In this document: piece after piece, positions 34,981 to 43,690 of the stretch
How positions within the stretch are numbered: position 1 is the first letter of the stretch
Layout: each line of letters begins with the position of its first letter
Assembly: GCA_026421205.1 (NCBI GenBank)
Contig: JAPKBM010000012.1
Coordinates: 1-51,995 of the forward strand
Length of the DNA stretch: 51,995 nucleotides
Direction of reading: 5' to 3'
Origin: Planctomycetota bacterium
GTDB taxonomy: Bacteria > Planctomycetota > UBA1135
The notes under the pieces: model-generated
Database searches by the model: none
The model's input: only the letters and a program-made list of their open reading frames with translations
What the model was told of the DNA's origin: nothing
Position numbers and translations under genes: made by a program

Positions 34981-37082
34981 ACCCTGCTCAGAGAAAAGCC
35001 GCCACCCATCCTGGGGGGGCACTTCTAATTTTGGCAGGTGCGGGCACCGGAAAAACGCGGACCATTACTCGGCGAGTGGCTCATTTGGTTTCTTCATGCG
35101 GGGTCGCTCCTGGGCGGATTTTGGCAATTACCTTTACGAATAAGGCCGCCAAGGAAATGCGTAATCGTATTGCTCAGGTAGTTCCGTCTACAGGGATTTG
35201 GGTCAGCACTTTTCACGCTACTTGCGCACGTATGCTTCGTCAGGATGCCGAGGTGGTCGGGCGTACCCGTGACTTTTCTATTCAAGATGTGGATGATCGA
35301 AGAAAAACATTGCGTCGGATTATTAAAGACCAAGGGTGGGATCCCATGATTTATAAGCCAAGGAAATTTGAACAGTTGATTTCAAATTGGAAACAGCGGC
35401 GCATGGATCCTGGGCAAGCGGCGGAAGAAGCGTCTCTCCATGGTGTGGAGGCAGAGCGTTGCGCGTTGGTTTACGAGAAATATGAAAAGGTTTTGCGGAA
35501 AACAGATTCGCTTGATTTTGATGATTTATTGTTAAAAGGGTTGGAGCTGGTAGAGAAGGATGCCCAAGGTGTTCGCCGTTGGGCAACGAAATTTGATCAC
35601 ATCTTGGTTGACGAATATCAGGACACGAACGAACTGCAGTATTTGTTTGTGAAGTATCTTGCCGCGGCCACAGGAAATCTCACGGTATGTGGGGATCCGG
35701 ACCAGTCTATTTATCGTTGGCGAGGCGCGGACATCGAAAATATTCTTCGTTTTGAAAAAGACTATTCTGGAACGGAAGTCGTTCGTCTAGAGCAAAACTA
35801 CCGTTCGGTCGGCAATGTTTTGAAGGCGGCTCAGGCTGTGATTAAAAACAATCGACAGAGAAAAGAAAAAGATTTGGTGACCGATCAAGAAGACGGGGAG
35901 CCTGTCAGCATCATGGATGGTGCGGATGAAGAGCAAGAAGCCATTCGCGTTGCGCAGGTCATCAACCGTTGGGTGGATGGGGGGACGTCGGCACGAGAGA
36001 TTGCAATTTTTTATAGAACCAATGCATGTTCCCGCTCTTTAGAGGCTGCGCTCACGCGGATGCAAATCCCTTATCAAGTGATTGGCGGACTGTCTTTCTT
36101 TGAGCGTCAAGAGGTCAAGGACTTGTTGGCCTACGCGCGGTTGGCCGTAAACCCGAAGGATGATATGGCTGCGTTACGGGTTTTGAATACGCCACCGCGG
36201 GGCATCGGCGCAACTAGCGTGGAGAGGATTCGTGCTTCGGCGGCGCAATTTGATGAAAGTGTTTTTCAGGTTCTTCGGCGTGATGACGTGCGTCAGGGCT
36301 TGCGCGGCCCATCTAAAAAAGGAACCTTGGCATTCCTCAGCGTGATGGCCAAGGTGACGGAAGACTTGTCCTCTGCAGAGGGCGTTCTTCGGAGAACCAT
36401 AGACCGTGTGGGTTACCGACGTTTTGCCGAGAGCCTTTCCAGTACAGAAGATGTGGATCGTGGAGAGAACATTGATGAGCTTCTTGCCTTTGCCCAAGAA
36501 TATGATGCGCGGGAGGACGGTGGTTTACGTGGTTTCCTTGAGGAGATTTCTTTGTTGACGGATGTTGACCGATGGGAGGAAGGGGCGGAAAGGATTTCAC
36601 TCATGACCGTTCACGCTGCAAAGGGCCTTGAGTTTGACAAGGTCGCGGTGGTCGGTTTGGAAGAAGGACTTTTCCCCCATGCGCGTTCTTTTGAAGATCC
36701 CGAGAGCATGGAGGAGGAGCGTCGGCTTTTTTATGTAGCTTTGACGCGCGCTCGCAAGGAACTTTGTTTAAGTCACTCGCGCATGAGGTTTCGCACCGGC
36801 GATCCGGGTCCGCAATCGGCTTCGCGTTTCTTGGATGAACTTCCCGATGAGGTTTTACCGGCGGCCGCATTTTCTGCCCAACTTACAGAGCAGGTCTTTG
36901 AGGAAGATGCCGAAGATGCGGAGCTTAGACCGGGGGATGATGTGGAGCATCGGGTATTCGGAGAAGGCGTCATTCAGAAAGTCTTAGGGACCGGAGTGAA
37001 TCAGCGTCTTGTGGTAGAGTTTGAAAATGGAAGTGAACGGACCCTTCTTGCTGCGTACTCAATGTTGGAGAAGGTGACTTGA
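34953..37082 (+). CDS. pcrA: UvrD/PcrA-family superfamily 1A DNA helicase
   Basis: The protein has 709 residues from the ATG at 34953; reading further upstream would run antisense-like through the preceding gene. Helicase motifs in order: LNPAQRKAA (Q), LAGAGTGKT (I), ITFTNKAAKEM (Ia), WVSTFHA (Ib-Ic), VDEYQDT (II), GDPDQSIYRWRGA (III), LEQNYRS (IV), VHAAKGLEFD (V), VALTRARKEL (VI). It unwinds DNA 3'-5' in repair and replication. PcrA and UvrD are hard to separate by sequence. It is expected to be cytoplasmic. Its stop and the pgpA start share one base (TGATG). Confidence 0.93.
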   Translation: MPQPLLDGLNPAQRKAATHPGGALLILAGAGTGKTRTITRRVAHLVSSCGVAPGRILAITFTNKAAKEMRNRIAQVVPSTGIWVSTFHATCARMLRQDAEVVGRTRDFSIQDVDDRRKTLRRIIKDQGWDPMIYKPRKFEQLISNWKQRRMDPGQAAEEASLHGVEAERCALVYEKYEKVLRKTDSLDFDDLLLKGLELVEKDAQGVRRWATKFDHILVDEYQDTNELQYLFVKYLAAATGNLTVCGDPDQSIYRWRGADIENILRFEKDYSGTEVVRLEQNYRSVGNVLKAAQAVIKNNRQRKEKDLVTDQEDGEPVSIMDGADEEQEAIRVAQVINRWVDGGTSAREIAIFYRTNACSRSLEAALTRMQIPYQVIGGLSFFERQEVKDLLAYARLAVNPKDDMAALRVLNTPPRGIGATSVERIRASAAQFDESVFQVLRRDDVRQGLRGPSKKGTLAFLSVMAKVTEDLSSAEGVLRRTIDRVGYRRFAESLSSTEDVDRGENIDELLAFAQEYDAREDGGLRGFLEEISLLTDVDRWEEGAERISLMTVHAAKGLEFDKVAVVGLEEGLFPHARSFEDPESMEEERRLFYVALTRARKELCLSHSRMRFRTGDPGPQSASRFLDELPDEVLPAAAFSAQLTEQVFEEDAEDAELRPGDDVEHRVFGEGVIQKVLGTGVNQRLVVEFENGSERTLLAAYSMLEKVT

Positions 37083-37567
37083 TGAACCGCTCCTTTCTCT
37101 ATGAATGCTTGGCGACTTGGTTTGGTTTGGGTTATGCACCCGTCGCCTCCGGAACCTTTGGAACACTCGGTGGTGTGTTGCTGGCGGCGCTCGCTTTGTT
37201 ATTTGTCCCAGCATATTTTTTGGTGGCAATGGTAGCCCTCGCCATTTTCTTGACTTTGGTGGCCATACCGGTGGGTACTTGGGCGGAAAAGCGTTGGGCG
37301 AAGAAAGACCCCGGAACGTTTGTGTTGGATGAAGTCGCAGGGTATTTAGTTGCCGTGGCATGGCCGGTGGCGCCGGGTTGGACTCATCTTGTGGTAGCCT
37401 TCTTCCTCTTTCGCCTCACCGACATCGTCAAGCCATGGCCCGCGCGGCAAATGGAGCAGTTCGGCGGCGGCTTCGGTATTGTGATGGACGACATCATGGC
37501 CGGCCTATGGGCACTTCTTGGCATGATTCTCCTTCATCAGTTCCTCCCCCAAATATTTTTCGTGTGA
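37082..37567 (+). CDS. pgpA: Phosphatidylglycerophosphatase A
   Basis: The protein has 161 residues with four membrane segments. The family motifs are ATWFGLGYAPVASGTFGTL at the N-terminus, FVLDEVAGYLVAV with conserved acidic residues, FRLTDIVKPWPAR, and IVMDDIMAGLWA. It dephosphorylates phosphatidylglycerol phosphate to phosphatidylglycerol in the inner membrane. The ATG at 37082 overlaps the helicase stop by one base; the following gene starts at a GTG that overlaps this stop by four bases. Confidence 0.93.
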   Translation: MNRSFLYECLATWFGLGYAPVASGTFGTLGGVLLAALALLFVPAYFLVAMVALAIFLTLVAIPVGTWAEKRWAKKDPGTFVLDEVAGYLVAVAWPVAPGWTHLVVAFFLFRLTDIVKPWPARQMEQFGGGFGIVMDDIMAGLWALLGMILLHQFLPQIFFV

Positions 37568-39000
37568 CCGAGTACGAATACGACTCCGAAGAAACGTCGG
37601 CCCCGCGGCGTCAGCAAGGTTTAAGCCTTGCCGCACGATTTACCTTAAGTCTTGGGCTGCTTACTTTGGCAGGTGCCATCGTTGCGGGATTTTTGTTTCT
37701 TCAGGGTGCGGAGAAAATCAGTCGAGAAGCGGCAAGTGATGCCCGGATGGAATTGGCAAAGACCACCAGTTCTGTTTTGGCTCAGCGTCATGCTTTGGGC
37801 TTCGGCCCTTTCCCAAAAGCAAATGGACAAATACATTCTGCTGAAAATGGCGCTTCGGTTGGCTTTGCCACGGGGGCCAAGCCGTTAGGGGAAGGTTCAG
37901 GGCTATTTAAGATTTATCAACTCTTGCCAGGTGAAGATCTTCCTGTCGTGAGTCTATTTGCTCCACTCGAAGAAACCGCCGACGCCGCGGACCGCATGTT
38001 GGTGTTGGTGATATTGATTTTGGGTGGTCTGGTTTTGGCCACGGTTATTTTTGGCGCATATACGGCCCGACGTGTTTCTGAGCCTTTACGCTCCATGATT
38101 GATGACGTGTTAGCCATTAGTCGAGGAAGATTTGACCGGCGAATCCATGTGGAAGGGGCGGCGTCAGAAGTCACTTTCTTGGCAAGGGCTATGGACCGAA
38201 TGGTGCATGATTTGGTGGAAGGTCAGGAAACGCAGCGGAAACTCAACAAGCGTCAAAGAGAAGCGGAATCCATGAGGGAGTTGCGGCGGAACCTTCAGCC
38301 AATGACCGTCATACCGCCGGAGGGTTTCGGCGCGGAGACCTTGCTTGTAGAGGCACGTGGGGCTGGAAGTGGTGATTTTGTGGACGCCATGACCGACGAT
38401 GTCGGCGCTTGTACTTTGGTTGTTGGCTCTACGGGAACACGGGGTATGCCGGGCGCTTTGTTAATGGCAATGACGCGGGCGTATCTCCGCAGCGCCGTTC
38501 TTCAGGGTTTTTCGCCCGGGCCAGCTTGCGTTTCTACCAATGAATCTTTGCATCGTGATTTAGCCGAAGGACTTTACGCTTCCGCGATTGTGGCTAAGTT
38601 AGATCCGTTGAGAAAAACGGTGGACTTGGTTTCATCTGGGCATAAAGCTCCAGCAATTCGTTGGGATGAAGAGCAAGGTCAGTTTCGAAAGATTCAACCG
38701 AATGGAATTGCTCTAGGATTTGATGAGGGACCGGTGTATCAGCGTTCTTTGGAAACGGTAAATATTCCTATGAATGCGGGTGATGCATTGTTCTTGTTCA
38801 GCCCGGGCGTTTTTGAATGCACCAATGTAAAAGGCACCAAGTTGGGTGAAAAGGGCGTAGTTCAGCTGGCGAAGTTTGCCATAGAGCATGACTTGAAAAC
38901 AATGGAGAAACAACTGATGAAGTTCTTGGGCGGACCTCCTTCCACAGATTTGGCCTTTGCAATTTTGCGAGACGTACAACGAGGGGAAGACCATGAGTGA
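37564..39000 (+). CDS. Membrane HAMP + SpoIIE/RsbU-like PP2C-family protein with altered metal site
   Basis: The protein has 478 residues from the GTG at 37564, which overlaps the pgpA stop (GTGA). A first membrane helix (about 30-50), a short periplasmic part, a second helix (LVLVILILGGLVLATVIF, about 142-159), and a HAMP segment (RRVSEPLRSMIDDVLAISRG) precede a SpoIIE/RsbU-type phosphatase domain. The Asp-rich GSGDFVDAMTDD and the terminal STDLAFAIL blocks are present, but the usual TDG before VTE is SPG (FLFSPGVFECTN), losing one metal-ligand Asp. Activity may be reduced or altered. Such proteins regulate anti-sigma antagonist switches; the ECF gene at the head of the operon makes a regulatory link possible. 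Confidence 0.82.
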   Translation: MTEYEYDSEETSAPRRQQGLSLAARFTLSLGLLTLAGAIVAGFLFLQGAEKISREAASDARMELAKTTSSVLAQRHALGFGPFPKANGQIHSAENGASVGFATGAKPLGEGSGLFKIYQLLPGEDLPVVSLFAPLEETADAADRMLVLVILILGGLVLATVIFGAYTARRVSEPLRSMIDDVLAISRGRFDRRIHVEGAASEVTFLARAMDRMVHDLVEGQETQRKLNKRQREAESMRELRRNLQPMTVIPPEGFGAETLLVEARGAGSGDFVDAMTDDVGACTLVVGSTGTRGMPGALLMAMTRAYLRSAVLQGFSPGPACVSTNESLHRDLAEGLYASAIVAKLDPLRKTVDLVSSGHKAPAIRWDEEQGQFRKIQPNGIALGFDEGPVYQRSLETVNIPMNAGDALFLFSPGVFECTNVKGTKLGEKGVVQLAKFAIEHDLKTMEKQLMKFLGGPPSTDLAFAILRDVQRGEDHE

Positions 39001-39298
39001 TTCAACTCCACCCATTGGATTGGGCGAATTTCAGGAAAAGATTGAGTCCATTTATGGAAAAAAGGATGGTGCACGCGGCCTTGAGGGAACCTATCTTTGG
39101 TTTGCTGAGGAAATCGGCGAGCTCACGCGTGCAATCCGTCGGGATGACCAAGAGAATTTGGAGGAGGAGTTCGCCGATGTCCTCGCTTGGTTAGTCACAC
39201 TGGCTTCTCTAAAAGGCGTAGATATGGAAGCCGCCGTCGATAAAAAATATGGGAAGGGCTGTCCTTATTGCTCTGCGACGCCCTGCTCCTGTCAGTAA
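38993..39298 (+). CDS. MazG-like nucleotide pyrophosphohydrolase with C-terminal Cys cluster
   Basis: The protein has 101 residues from the ATG at 38993. The MazG motif is present: FAEEIGELTRAIRR then EEEFADVLAWL (EExxE ... ExxD) for metal binding. Family members hydrolyse (d)NTPs to monophosphates and clean the nucleotide pool. The last 15 residues, GCPYCSATPCSCQ, contain four cysteines that could bind zinc, an addition not general to the family. It overlaps the preceding gene by eight bases and ends the run that starts with the ECF sigma factor. It is followed by a 113-base gap. Confidence 0.85.
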   Translation: MSDSTPPIGLGEFQEKIESIYGKKDGARGLEGTYLWFAEEIGELTRAIRRDDQENLEEEFADVLAWLVTLASLKGVDMEAAVDKKYGKGCPYCSATPCSCQ

Positions 39299-39335
39299 CG
39301 GCGACCCCGTCATCAAACCCCCAGGACGAATCCAA

Positions 39336-39364
39336 TTGACGACAAGGCTGCCATTAGGAATAAG
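39336..39364 (+). promoter_or_regulatory. Candidate sigma-70 promoter upstream of the zinc-ribbon gene
   Basis: TTGACG (39336-39341) and AATAAG (39359-39364) are spaced 17 bases apart in the gap 39299-39411, about 48 bases before the next start codon. The -35 matches five of six and the -10 four of six consensus bases. Moderately convincing; no other element is evident in this gap. Confidence 0.35.
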
Positions 39365-39411
39365 ACGGGTTTCCTTGTCCTAGGTTCCTAGAAATTTGTC
39401 ATGATTCTTGG

Positions 39412-39708
39412 ATGGCTAGAAAAGAACTCCAGATTCATTGCCCTGATTGTGGGGAGCGCATCCGGATTGATGCAAAAACGGGGGACATTATTGCCCATGG
39501 AAAGGGAGAAAAGCCGACGGATTTGATTGAGGCCAAGCGTTTGGCAGAGTCACGCAAGGAGAAACGTAAGGATGCCTTTTTTGATGCATTGAAGGCGGAA
39601 AAAGGGAGGTCATCAGAGCTGGACGACCTGTTCAAGAAAGCGTCAGAGGAGGCAAAAGATCTGGATGAAAATAAGCCAGATAATCCGATGGAAGATCAAT
39701 GGCGATAG
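39412..39708 (+). CDS. Small zinc-ribbon protein, unknown function
   Basis: The protein has 98 residues. The N-terminus HCPDCGERIRID supplies one pair of cysteines for a half zinc-ribbon. The remainder is strongly charged and predicted helical (EAKRLAESRKEKRKDAFFDAL; ELDDLFKKASEEAKDL). It resembles small proteins found beside planctomycete translation or repair genes, but no specific role is known. Its stop region overlaps the next gene by ten bases, so both are likely co-translated. Confidence 0.75.
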   Translation: MARKELQIHCPDCGERIRIDAKTGDIIAHGKGEKPTDLIEAKRLAESRKEKRKDAFFDALKAEKGRSSELDDLFKKASEEAKDLDENKPDNPMEDQWR

Positions 39709-40403
39709 TGGCTTTACCTTTGGTGTGTCTCTTTGGCTTGGTTTTTCTGACCGTGCATATTTTGGTTTATCGTTCAGTGAAGGTTTACCCAAGAGCGTTT
39801 CAGATTTCTCGAGGAGTTGCGGCGGTGGTGTTGACCGGAGTGGGTGTTATTGCATTGCTCTATGCGAAAGGTGAATGGAAGACCGCTTTTTTATATGCGC
39901 ACTCAATAGAGGACCCCCTTCTCTTTTTAATGACGATAGTGATGGGGCATTTTCTTTCCGATTTTCTTTGGATGGCTTGGGGGAAGCAAGCTCTGGCAAT
40001 ATCCCCACGGCCGGATTTATTGATTCACCATGGAATCGGCATGATTTCCTATGGCATTGCTTTCTATCTATTATTTGGTGGAGCACTTGCTTTGATCGTC
40101 ATGATGAGTGAGTTGATGCCCGTGGTTTCTGGTTTGACCGGCTGGGCAAAATTTAAAGGGAACCGGTCATTAGAAATCCTTTGCGCAAAATGGCGTATTC
40201 GATTATTAGTTTGGTGGAGGGGTCCCCTTTGGCTCGTGTTGATTGCCTTGTTAATCCGCACAAGGATGATGGATGGATTCCCCGAACCTTATTCCATCCT
40301 TTTTTGGCTGATTCTCCCACTCTTTTTCTTCCTGTTGGGTTTGGATGAATTTTGGATTCGAAGGTGCTTAGAAGCGGAGCGTCGGCAGGCGGAAAAGTCC
40401 TGA
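39699..40403 (+). CDS. TLC-domain-like multi-span membrane protein
   Basis: The protein has 234 residues with about six or seven membrane spans. A central block, MGHFLSDFLWMAWG followed by LLIHHGIGMISYGIAFYL, resembles TLC (TRAM/LAG1/CLN8) domain proteins, which include lipid-binding or lipid-synthesising members; the paired His in LIHHGIG is the most telling feature. The bacterial members are mostly uncharacterised. It overlaps the zinc-ribbon gene by ten bases. The C-terminus is charged (FWIRRCLEAERRQ). Confidence 0.65.
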   Translation: MAIVALPLVCLFGLVFLTVHILVYRSVKVYPRAFQISRGVAAVVLTGVGVIALLYAKGEWKTAFLYAHSIEDPLLFLMTIVMGHFLSDFLWMAWGKQALAISPRPDLLIHHGIGMISYGIAFYLLFGGALALIVMMSELMPVVSGLTGWAKFKGNRSLEILCAKWRIRLLVWWRGPLWLVLIALLIRTRMMDGFPEPYSILFWLILPLFFFLLGLDEFWIRRCLEAERRQAEKS

Positions 40404-40478
40404 TTGTGAGTCATTTAGGGAACATTGTGACCGTCCATTGGGGTGCCCTGCTGGCATGTTTCTTGTAGTATTTCCGTG

Positions 40479-41792
40479 ATGCCTACTCATTTTTCTCGCT
40501 TGAGTCTCCTTGCCTTGGTCTTGAGCTTTACTTGGACCTGCTCTGAACTTCCCACAGAGGATTCTCATTCTTCCGTTCCCTTCTTATTGAAGGTGAGTGA
40601 GCGCATTTATACGGGGGGACAACCAAAAACTGCAGGAGATTTTCAAGAATTACAGGCTTTGGGAATCAAAACACTGGTCAATGTGGATGGAGCTCGGCCA
40701 GACCTGTCCTTGGCTAAATCCTATGACATGAGTTATGTGCATATTCCAATGCACTATGACACGGTTGAGCCGATCGTTTTGCTCTCCCTGCAAAGGGTCC
40801 TGCAGGAACGCCCAGGGCCGTTTTATATCCATTGCCATCATGGAAAGCACCGAGGCCCTGCCGCCGCTGCCCTGGCCTGGCGAATGGATGAAGATGTTTC
40901 TTCGGAAGAGGCTTTGAGTGTCTTGCGGAGAGCGGGGACCAGTAAAAATTACCCAGGGCTTTGGAGAGAAGTTGAGGGATATCAGTCATTTCCGTCCACG
41001 GTGGCTTTGCCCCCCCTATTTGAGGTTGCCGAAGTAGGTGGATTTACCCGTTTGATGGCGGAGATCGATCGGACTTGGGACCACGTGAAGATGTTGAAGT
41101 CTCATAATTGGCAAGGAAGTTCTTTGCATCCAGATATTCAGCCTCAACAGGAGCTCTCTATTTTTCGGCAACAATTTGAAGATGCGGAGAAGTTGGCGAA
41201 GGCCAATCCAGCTTATTCCGAAGACCTTGATTTCATGGACTCTTTGGGAGAAGTCATTGCATTGAGCGAAGAACTAGAAAGCGCATTTCAAAAGAAAAAT
41301 GTTTCTAGGGCAGATTCCATTCTAAATTCTATCCGCCAGAGTTGTAAGGAGTGCCATCGCTCCTATCGGAACGGTAAGATAGAAACTTCTATGGAACCGA
41401 AATCGAAGAAAAAAACTGATGCGGAGTGGGAAATGACTCTGACGCCGGAGCAGTACCACATCCTGAGGGAGGCTGGCACCGAGGCACCGTTCACTGGAAA
41501 GTACACGGATACAGAAAAGTCAGGTACTTATTGTTGCGCTGGCTGCGGATCTGAGTTATTTCAGTCCGCGCATAAATTTCATTCGGGATGCGGCTGGCCC
41601 AGCTTCTACCTTCCTTTTCATGAGGGTGCTGTGACAGAGGTTGAGGACCTTTCTCATGGTAGCATTCGTGTGGAAATCCAATGTACAACTTGCGAGGGTC
41701 ATCTGGGTCACGTATTTGAGGACGGCCCGCCACCAACGGGTTTGCGGTACTGCATTAATTCGGGCGCAATTCTTCTGAAAGAGACTCCGTGA
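40479..41792 (+). CDS. Fusion lipoprotein: Cys-phosphatase-like domain + cytochrome c' -like domain + MsrB
   Basis: The protein has 437 residues from the ATG at 40479; upstream in-frame codons give a non-signal leader. LVLSFTWTCSEL is a lipoprotein-like signal. Domain 1 (about 40-180) has ERIYTGGQPKT, LGIKTLVNVDG and IHCHHGKHRG, a CX5R phosphatase loop with C119 and R125. Domain 2 (about 185-300) is helical and ends in CKECH (C289, C292, H293), like class II cytochromes. Domain 3 (about 318-437) is methionine sulfoxide reductase B with zinc cysteines in YCCAGCG and CTTCEGH and catalytic C425 in RYCINS. There is no stop between domains. MsrB reduces oxidised Met-R-sulfoxide; the cytochrome could supply electrons in the periplasm (inference). 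Confidence 0.85.
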   Translation: MPTHFSRLSLLALVLSFTWTCSELPTEDSHSSVPFLLKVSERIYTGGQPKTAGDFQELQALGIKTLVNVDGARPDLSLAKSYDMSYVHIPMHYDTVEPIVLLSLQRVLQERPGPFYIHCHHGKHRGPAAAALAWRMDEDVSSEEALSVLRRAGTSKNYPGLWREVEGYQSFPSTVALPPLFEVAEVGGFTRLMAEIDRTWDHVKMLKSHNWQGSSLHPDIQPQQELSIFRQQFEDAEKLAKANPAYSEDLDFMDSLGEVIALSEELESAFQKKNVSRADSILNSIRQSCKECHRSYRNGKIETSMEPKSKKKTDAEWEMTLTPEQYHILREAGTEAPFTGKYTDTEKSGTYCCAGCGSELFQSAHKFHSGCGWPSFYLPFHEGAVTEVEDLSHGSIRVEIQCTTCEGHLGHVFEDGPPPTGLRYCINSGAILLKETP

Positions 41793-42916
41793 CAAAACAC
41801 CACGAGTACTTTGTCACCTGTGCCCCAGGTGTAGAGCAAACGCTTTTTCAAGAAATGAAATCGCTCCGGCTGTCTTCTGTTGAATGCCAAGTGGGCGGGG
41901 TGTATTTCAGAGGAACGGTGGAGGATTCTTGGTTGGCAAATTTACAATTGCGCACAGCTATCCGCGTACTGCGTCGGCTGAAGAGATTTCAAGCGCCGGA
42001 TGATGACACGCTTTACAACGAGGTCCGCGGCATTGACTGGTCTCCATTTTTAGACGCCGACGGCGAGTTCTTTGTGGATGCTCAATGCAGTGAATCAAAT
42101 TTGGATCATTCACAATTTATTGCGCAGCGAACAAAGGATGCCATTGTGGACGAATTTCGCGAGAAAACGCAGCAGCGGCCTTCGGTTGCGAAGGAAAACG
42201 CTGACTTGCGAATTCATGTGCACTTGTGGAGAGATCGATGCACGCTGGCAGTAGACACTTCAGGCGATTCTTTGCACAAGCGGGGCTGGCGGAAATATCA
42301 AGGCCGCGCCCCAATGGCAGAGACTTTGGCTGCTGCAGTTATTCTTCTCTCAAAGTGGGATCAGCGTTCTCCGCTGGTGGACCCTTTTTGTGGCTCGGGA
42401 ACTTTATTGATTGAAGCAGCAATGATGGCCCGGAAGATTGCACCTGGTTCATTTAGGCAATTTGGATTTGAAAAATGGCCCGAGCATCAACCTCGCAAGT
42501 ATAAAACGTTTAGAGAAAATATTCTTGCGCAAGCCGATTGGAAGAAAAAGGTCTTTTTATTCGGAAGAGATCAGGACGCAGACCGTTTGGACGGGGCTAG
42601 GGCAAATGCAGAAACAGCGGGCGTGGGTATGGATATCCAATGGGACGTCGGCGATGCTTTAGAATTCCCTTTCAAAAAGCGATGGGGGGCTTGGGTCGTC
42701 AGTAACCTTCCTTATGGCAAGCGCATCGAAGAAGAGGGGCTGCAGGAACTTCATCACCAATGGGGAAATTATCTTCGCCGTGAATGTGAGGGTTATCATA
42801 TTTCACTTTTGGTGGGAGAGCGAACCTATGCCCATGCTTTGGGTTTTCAGAATTGGGATGAAACCAAATTAAGAAATGGTTCTTTGCGGTGCTCGTTAGT
42901 GAACGTGGATTTATAG
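41789..42916 (+). CDS. THUMP-domain SAM-dependent methyltransferase, RlmL-like (23S rRNA guanine N2)
   Basis: The protein has 375 residues from a GTG that overlaps the previous stop (GTGA). A THUMP-type N-terminal region (about 1-155) contains the characteristic CAPGVEQTLFQEM start. The methyltransferase core has PLVDPFCGSGTLLIEAA (motif I) and SNLPYGKRIEE (motif IV, NLPY in place of NPPY). Length and order match the N-terminal half of RlmL/YpsC-type 23S rRNA m2G methyltransferases. Methylation of ribosomal RNA is expected; the precise position is not assigned. It ends six bases into the convergent nitrilase gene. Confidence 0.88.
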   Translation: MTKHHEYFVTCAPGVEQTLFQEMKSLRLSSVECQVGGVYFRGTVEDSWLANLQLRTAIRVLRRLKRFQAPDDDTLYNEVRGIDWSPFLDADGEFFVDAQCSESNLDHSQFIAQRTKDAIVDEFREKTQQRPSVAKENADLRIHVHLWRDRCTLAVDTSGDSLHKRGWRKYQGRAPMAETLAAAVILLSKWDQRSPLVDPFCGSGTLLIEAAMMARKIAPGSFRQFGFEKWPEHQPRKYKTFRENILAQADWKKKVFLFGRDQDADRLDGARANAETAGVGMDIQWDVGDALEFPFKKRWGAWVVSNLPYGKRIEEEGLQELHHQWGNYLRRECEGYHISLLVGERTYAHALGFQNWDETKLRNGSLRCSLVNVDL

Positions 42917-43690
42917 GCTCCGTCGACGATCGGCAAATAAATCATTTCTTGCCGTGACGCTTTTATCTCTGGATTGCATGGGGTCAATCTCAAAAACAGA
43001 CTCCCATGTGGATGCAGTTGGTCCCTGAATCAGCAGGTTGCCGAAGGCGTCCACGGCCTGGGACTGACCGGTGAAGGTTAAATCTTTTTCTTCGCCGACG
43101 CGATTTGCCGTCAAGATGGAAACACGGTTGCAGAGCGCATGGCCGATGACCGCGCGTTGAGCGTAGGGCAAAACTAGATTGCTGCAATGAAGAATGACGT
43201 CGGCACCTTTGACAGCCGCAAGCCTCCAGGCTTCAGGGAATGCCCAGTCATAGCAAATGAGCATGGCAAGGCGAACGCCATGTCGTTCAATCACGGGAAC
43301 GCCATGGTTGCCGGGCGTGAAAAGATCTTGTTCTTCAGAAAAAAGGTGCAGTTTTCGGTAAACACCGAGAACGCCCTCAGGACCGACAAGGGCAGAAGAA
43401 TTGTAAAATGTTTCGCCGTGGGACTCTGCAAATCCCGTGATGATATCCATGGAATGAACCGCGCACTGTTCTTGAATCCACTTAAGGTAAGTACCTGTTC
43501 CGTCCGCGGGCTCAGCAACTCTTTTGAGCGCGTCTTTCGATGGGATGAGATAGCCCGTGGATGCGAGCTCCGGCAGTACGGCGAGGGCAATTTTTTTCTC
43601 TCCAACCCGCTGCAAGGCCGCTTGGAGTTCCTGCTTGGTTTCCTCCCAAGCCATGAGCCTTGGCGAGGATTGAACCAGCGCTACTTTCAT
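42911..43690 (-). CDS. Carbon-nitrogen hydrolase (nitrilase superfamily)
   Basis: The protein has 259 residues. The Glu-Lys-Cys triad is E41 (LPELASTGY), K113 (YRKLHLF) and C146 (ICYDWAFPE). The family hydrolyses nitriles, amides or carbamoyl groups. Length and motif order fit the omega-amidase/aliphatic amidase-like branch. Substrate unassigned. Its ATG overlaps the fumarase stop (ATGA at 43687-43690) so it is translated after fumarase. It is convergent with the rRNA methyltransferase gene, overlapping by six bases. Confidence 0.9.
   Translation of the reverse strand: MKVALVQSSPRLMAWEETKQELQAALQRVGEKKIALAVLPELASTGYLIPSKDALKRVAEPADGTGTYLKWIQEQCAVHSMDIITGFAESHGETFYNSSALVGPEGVLGVYRKLHLFSEEQDLFTPGNHGVPVIERHGVRLAMLICYDWAFPEAWRLAAVKGADVILHCSNLVLPYAQRAVIGHALCNRVSILTANRVGEEKDLTFTGQSQAVDAFGNLLIQGPTASTWESVFEIDPMQSRDKSVTARNDLFADRRRSL

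Noticed and set aside
37360-37563. Extended start for the HAMP-PP2C gene
   Set aside because: This stretch lies inside pgpA; the GTG at 37564 fits the stop-overlap pattern of the operon.
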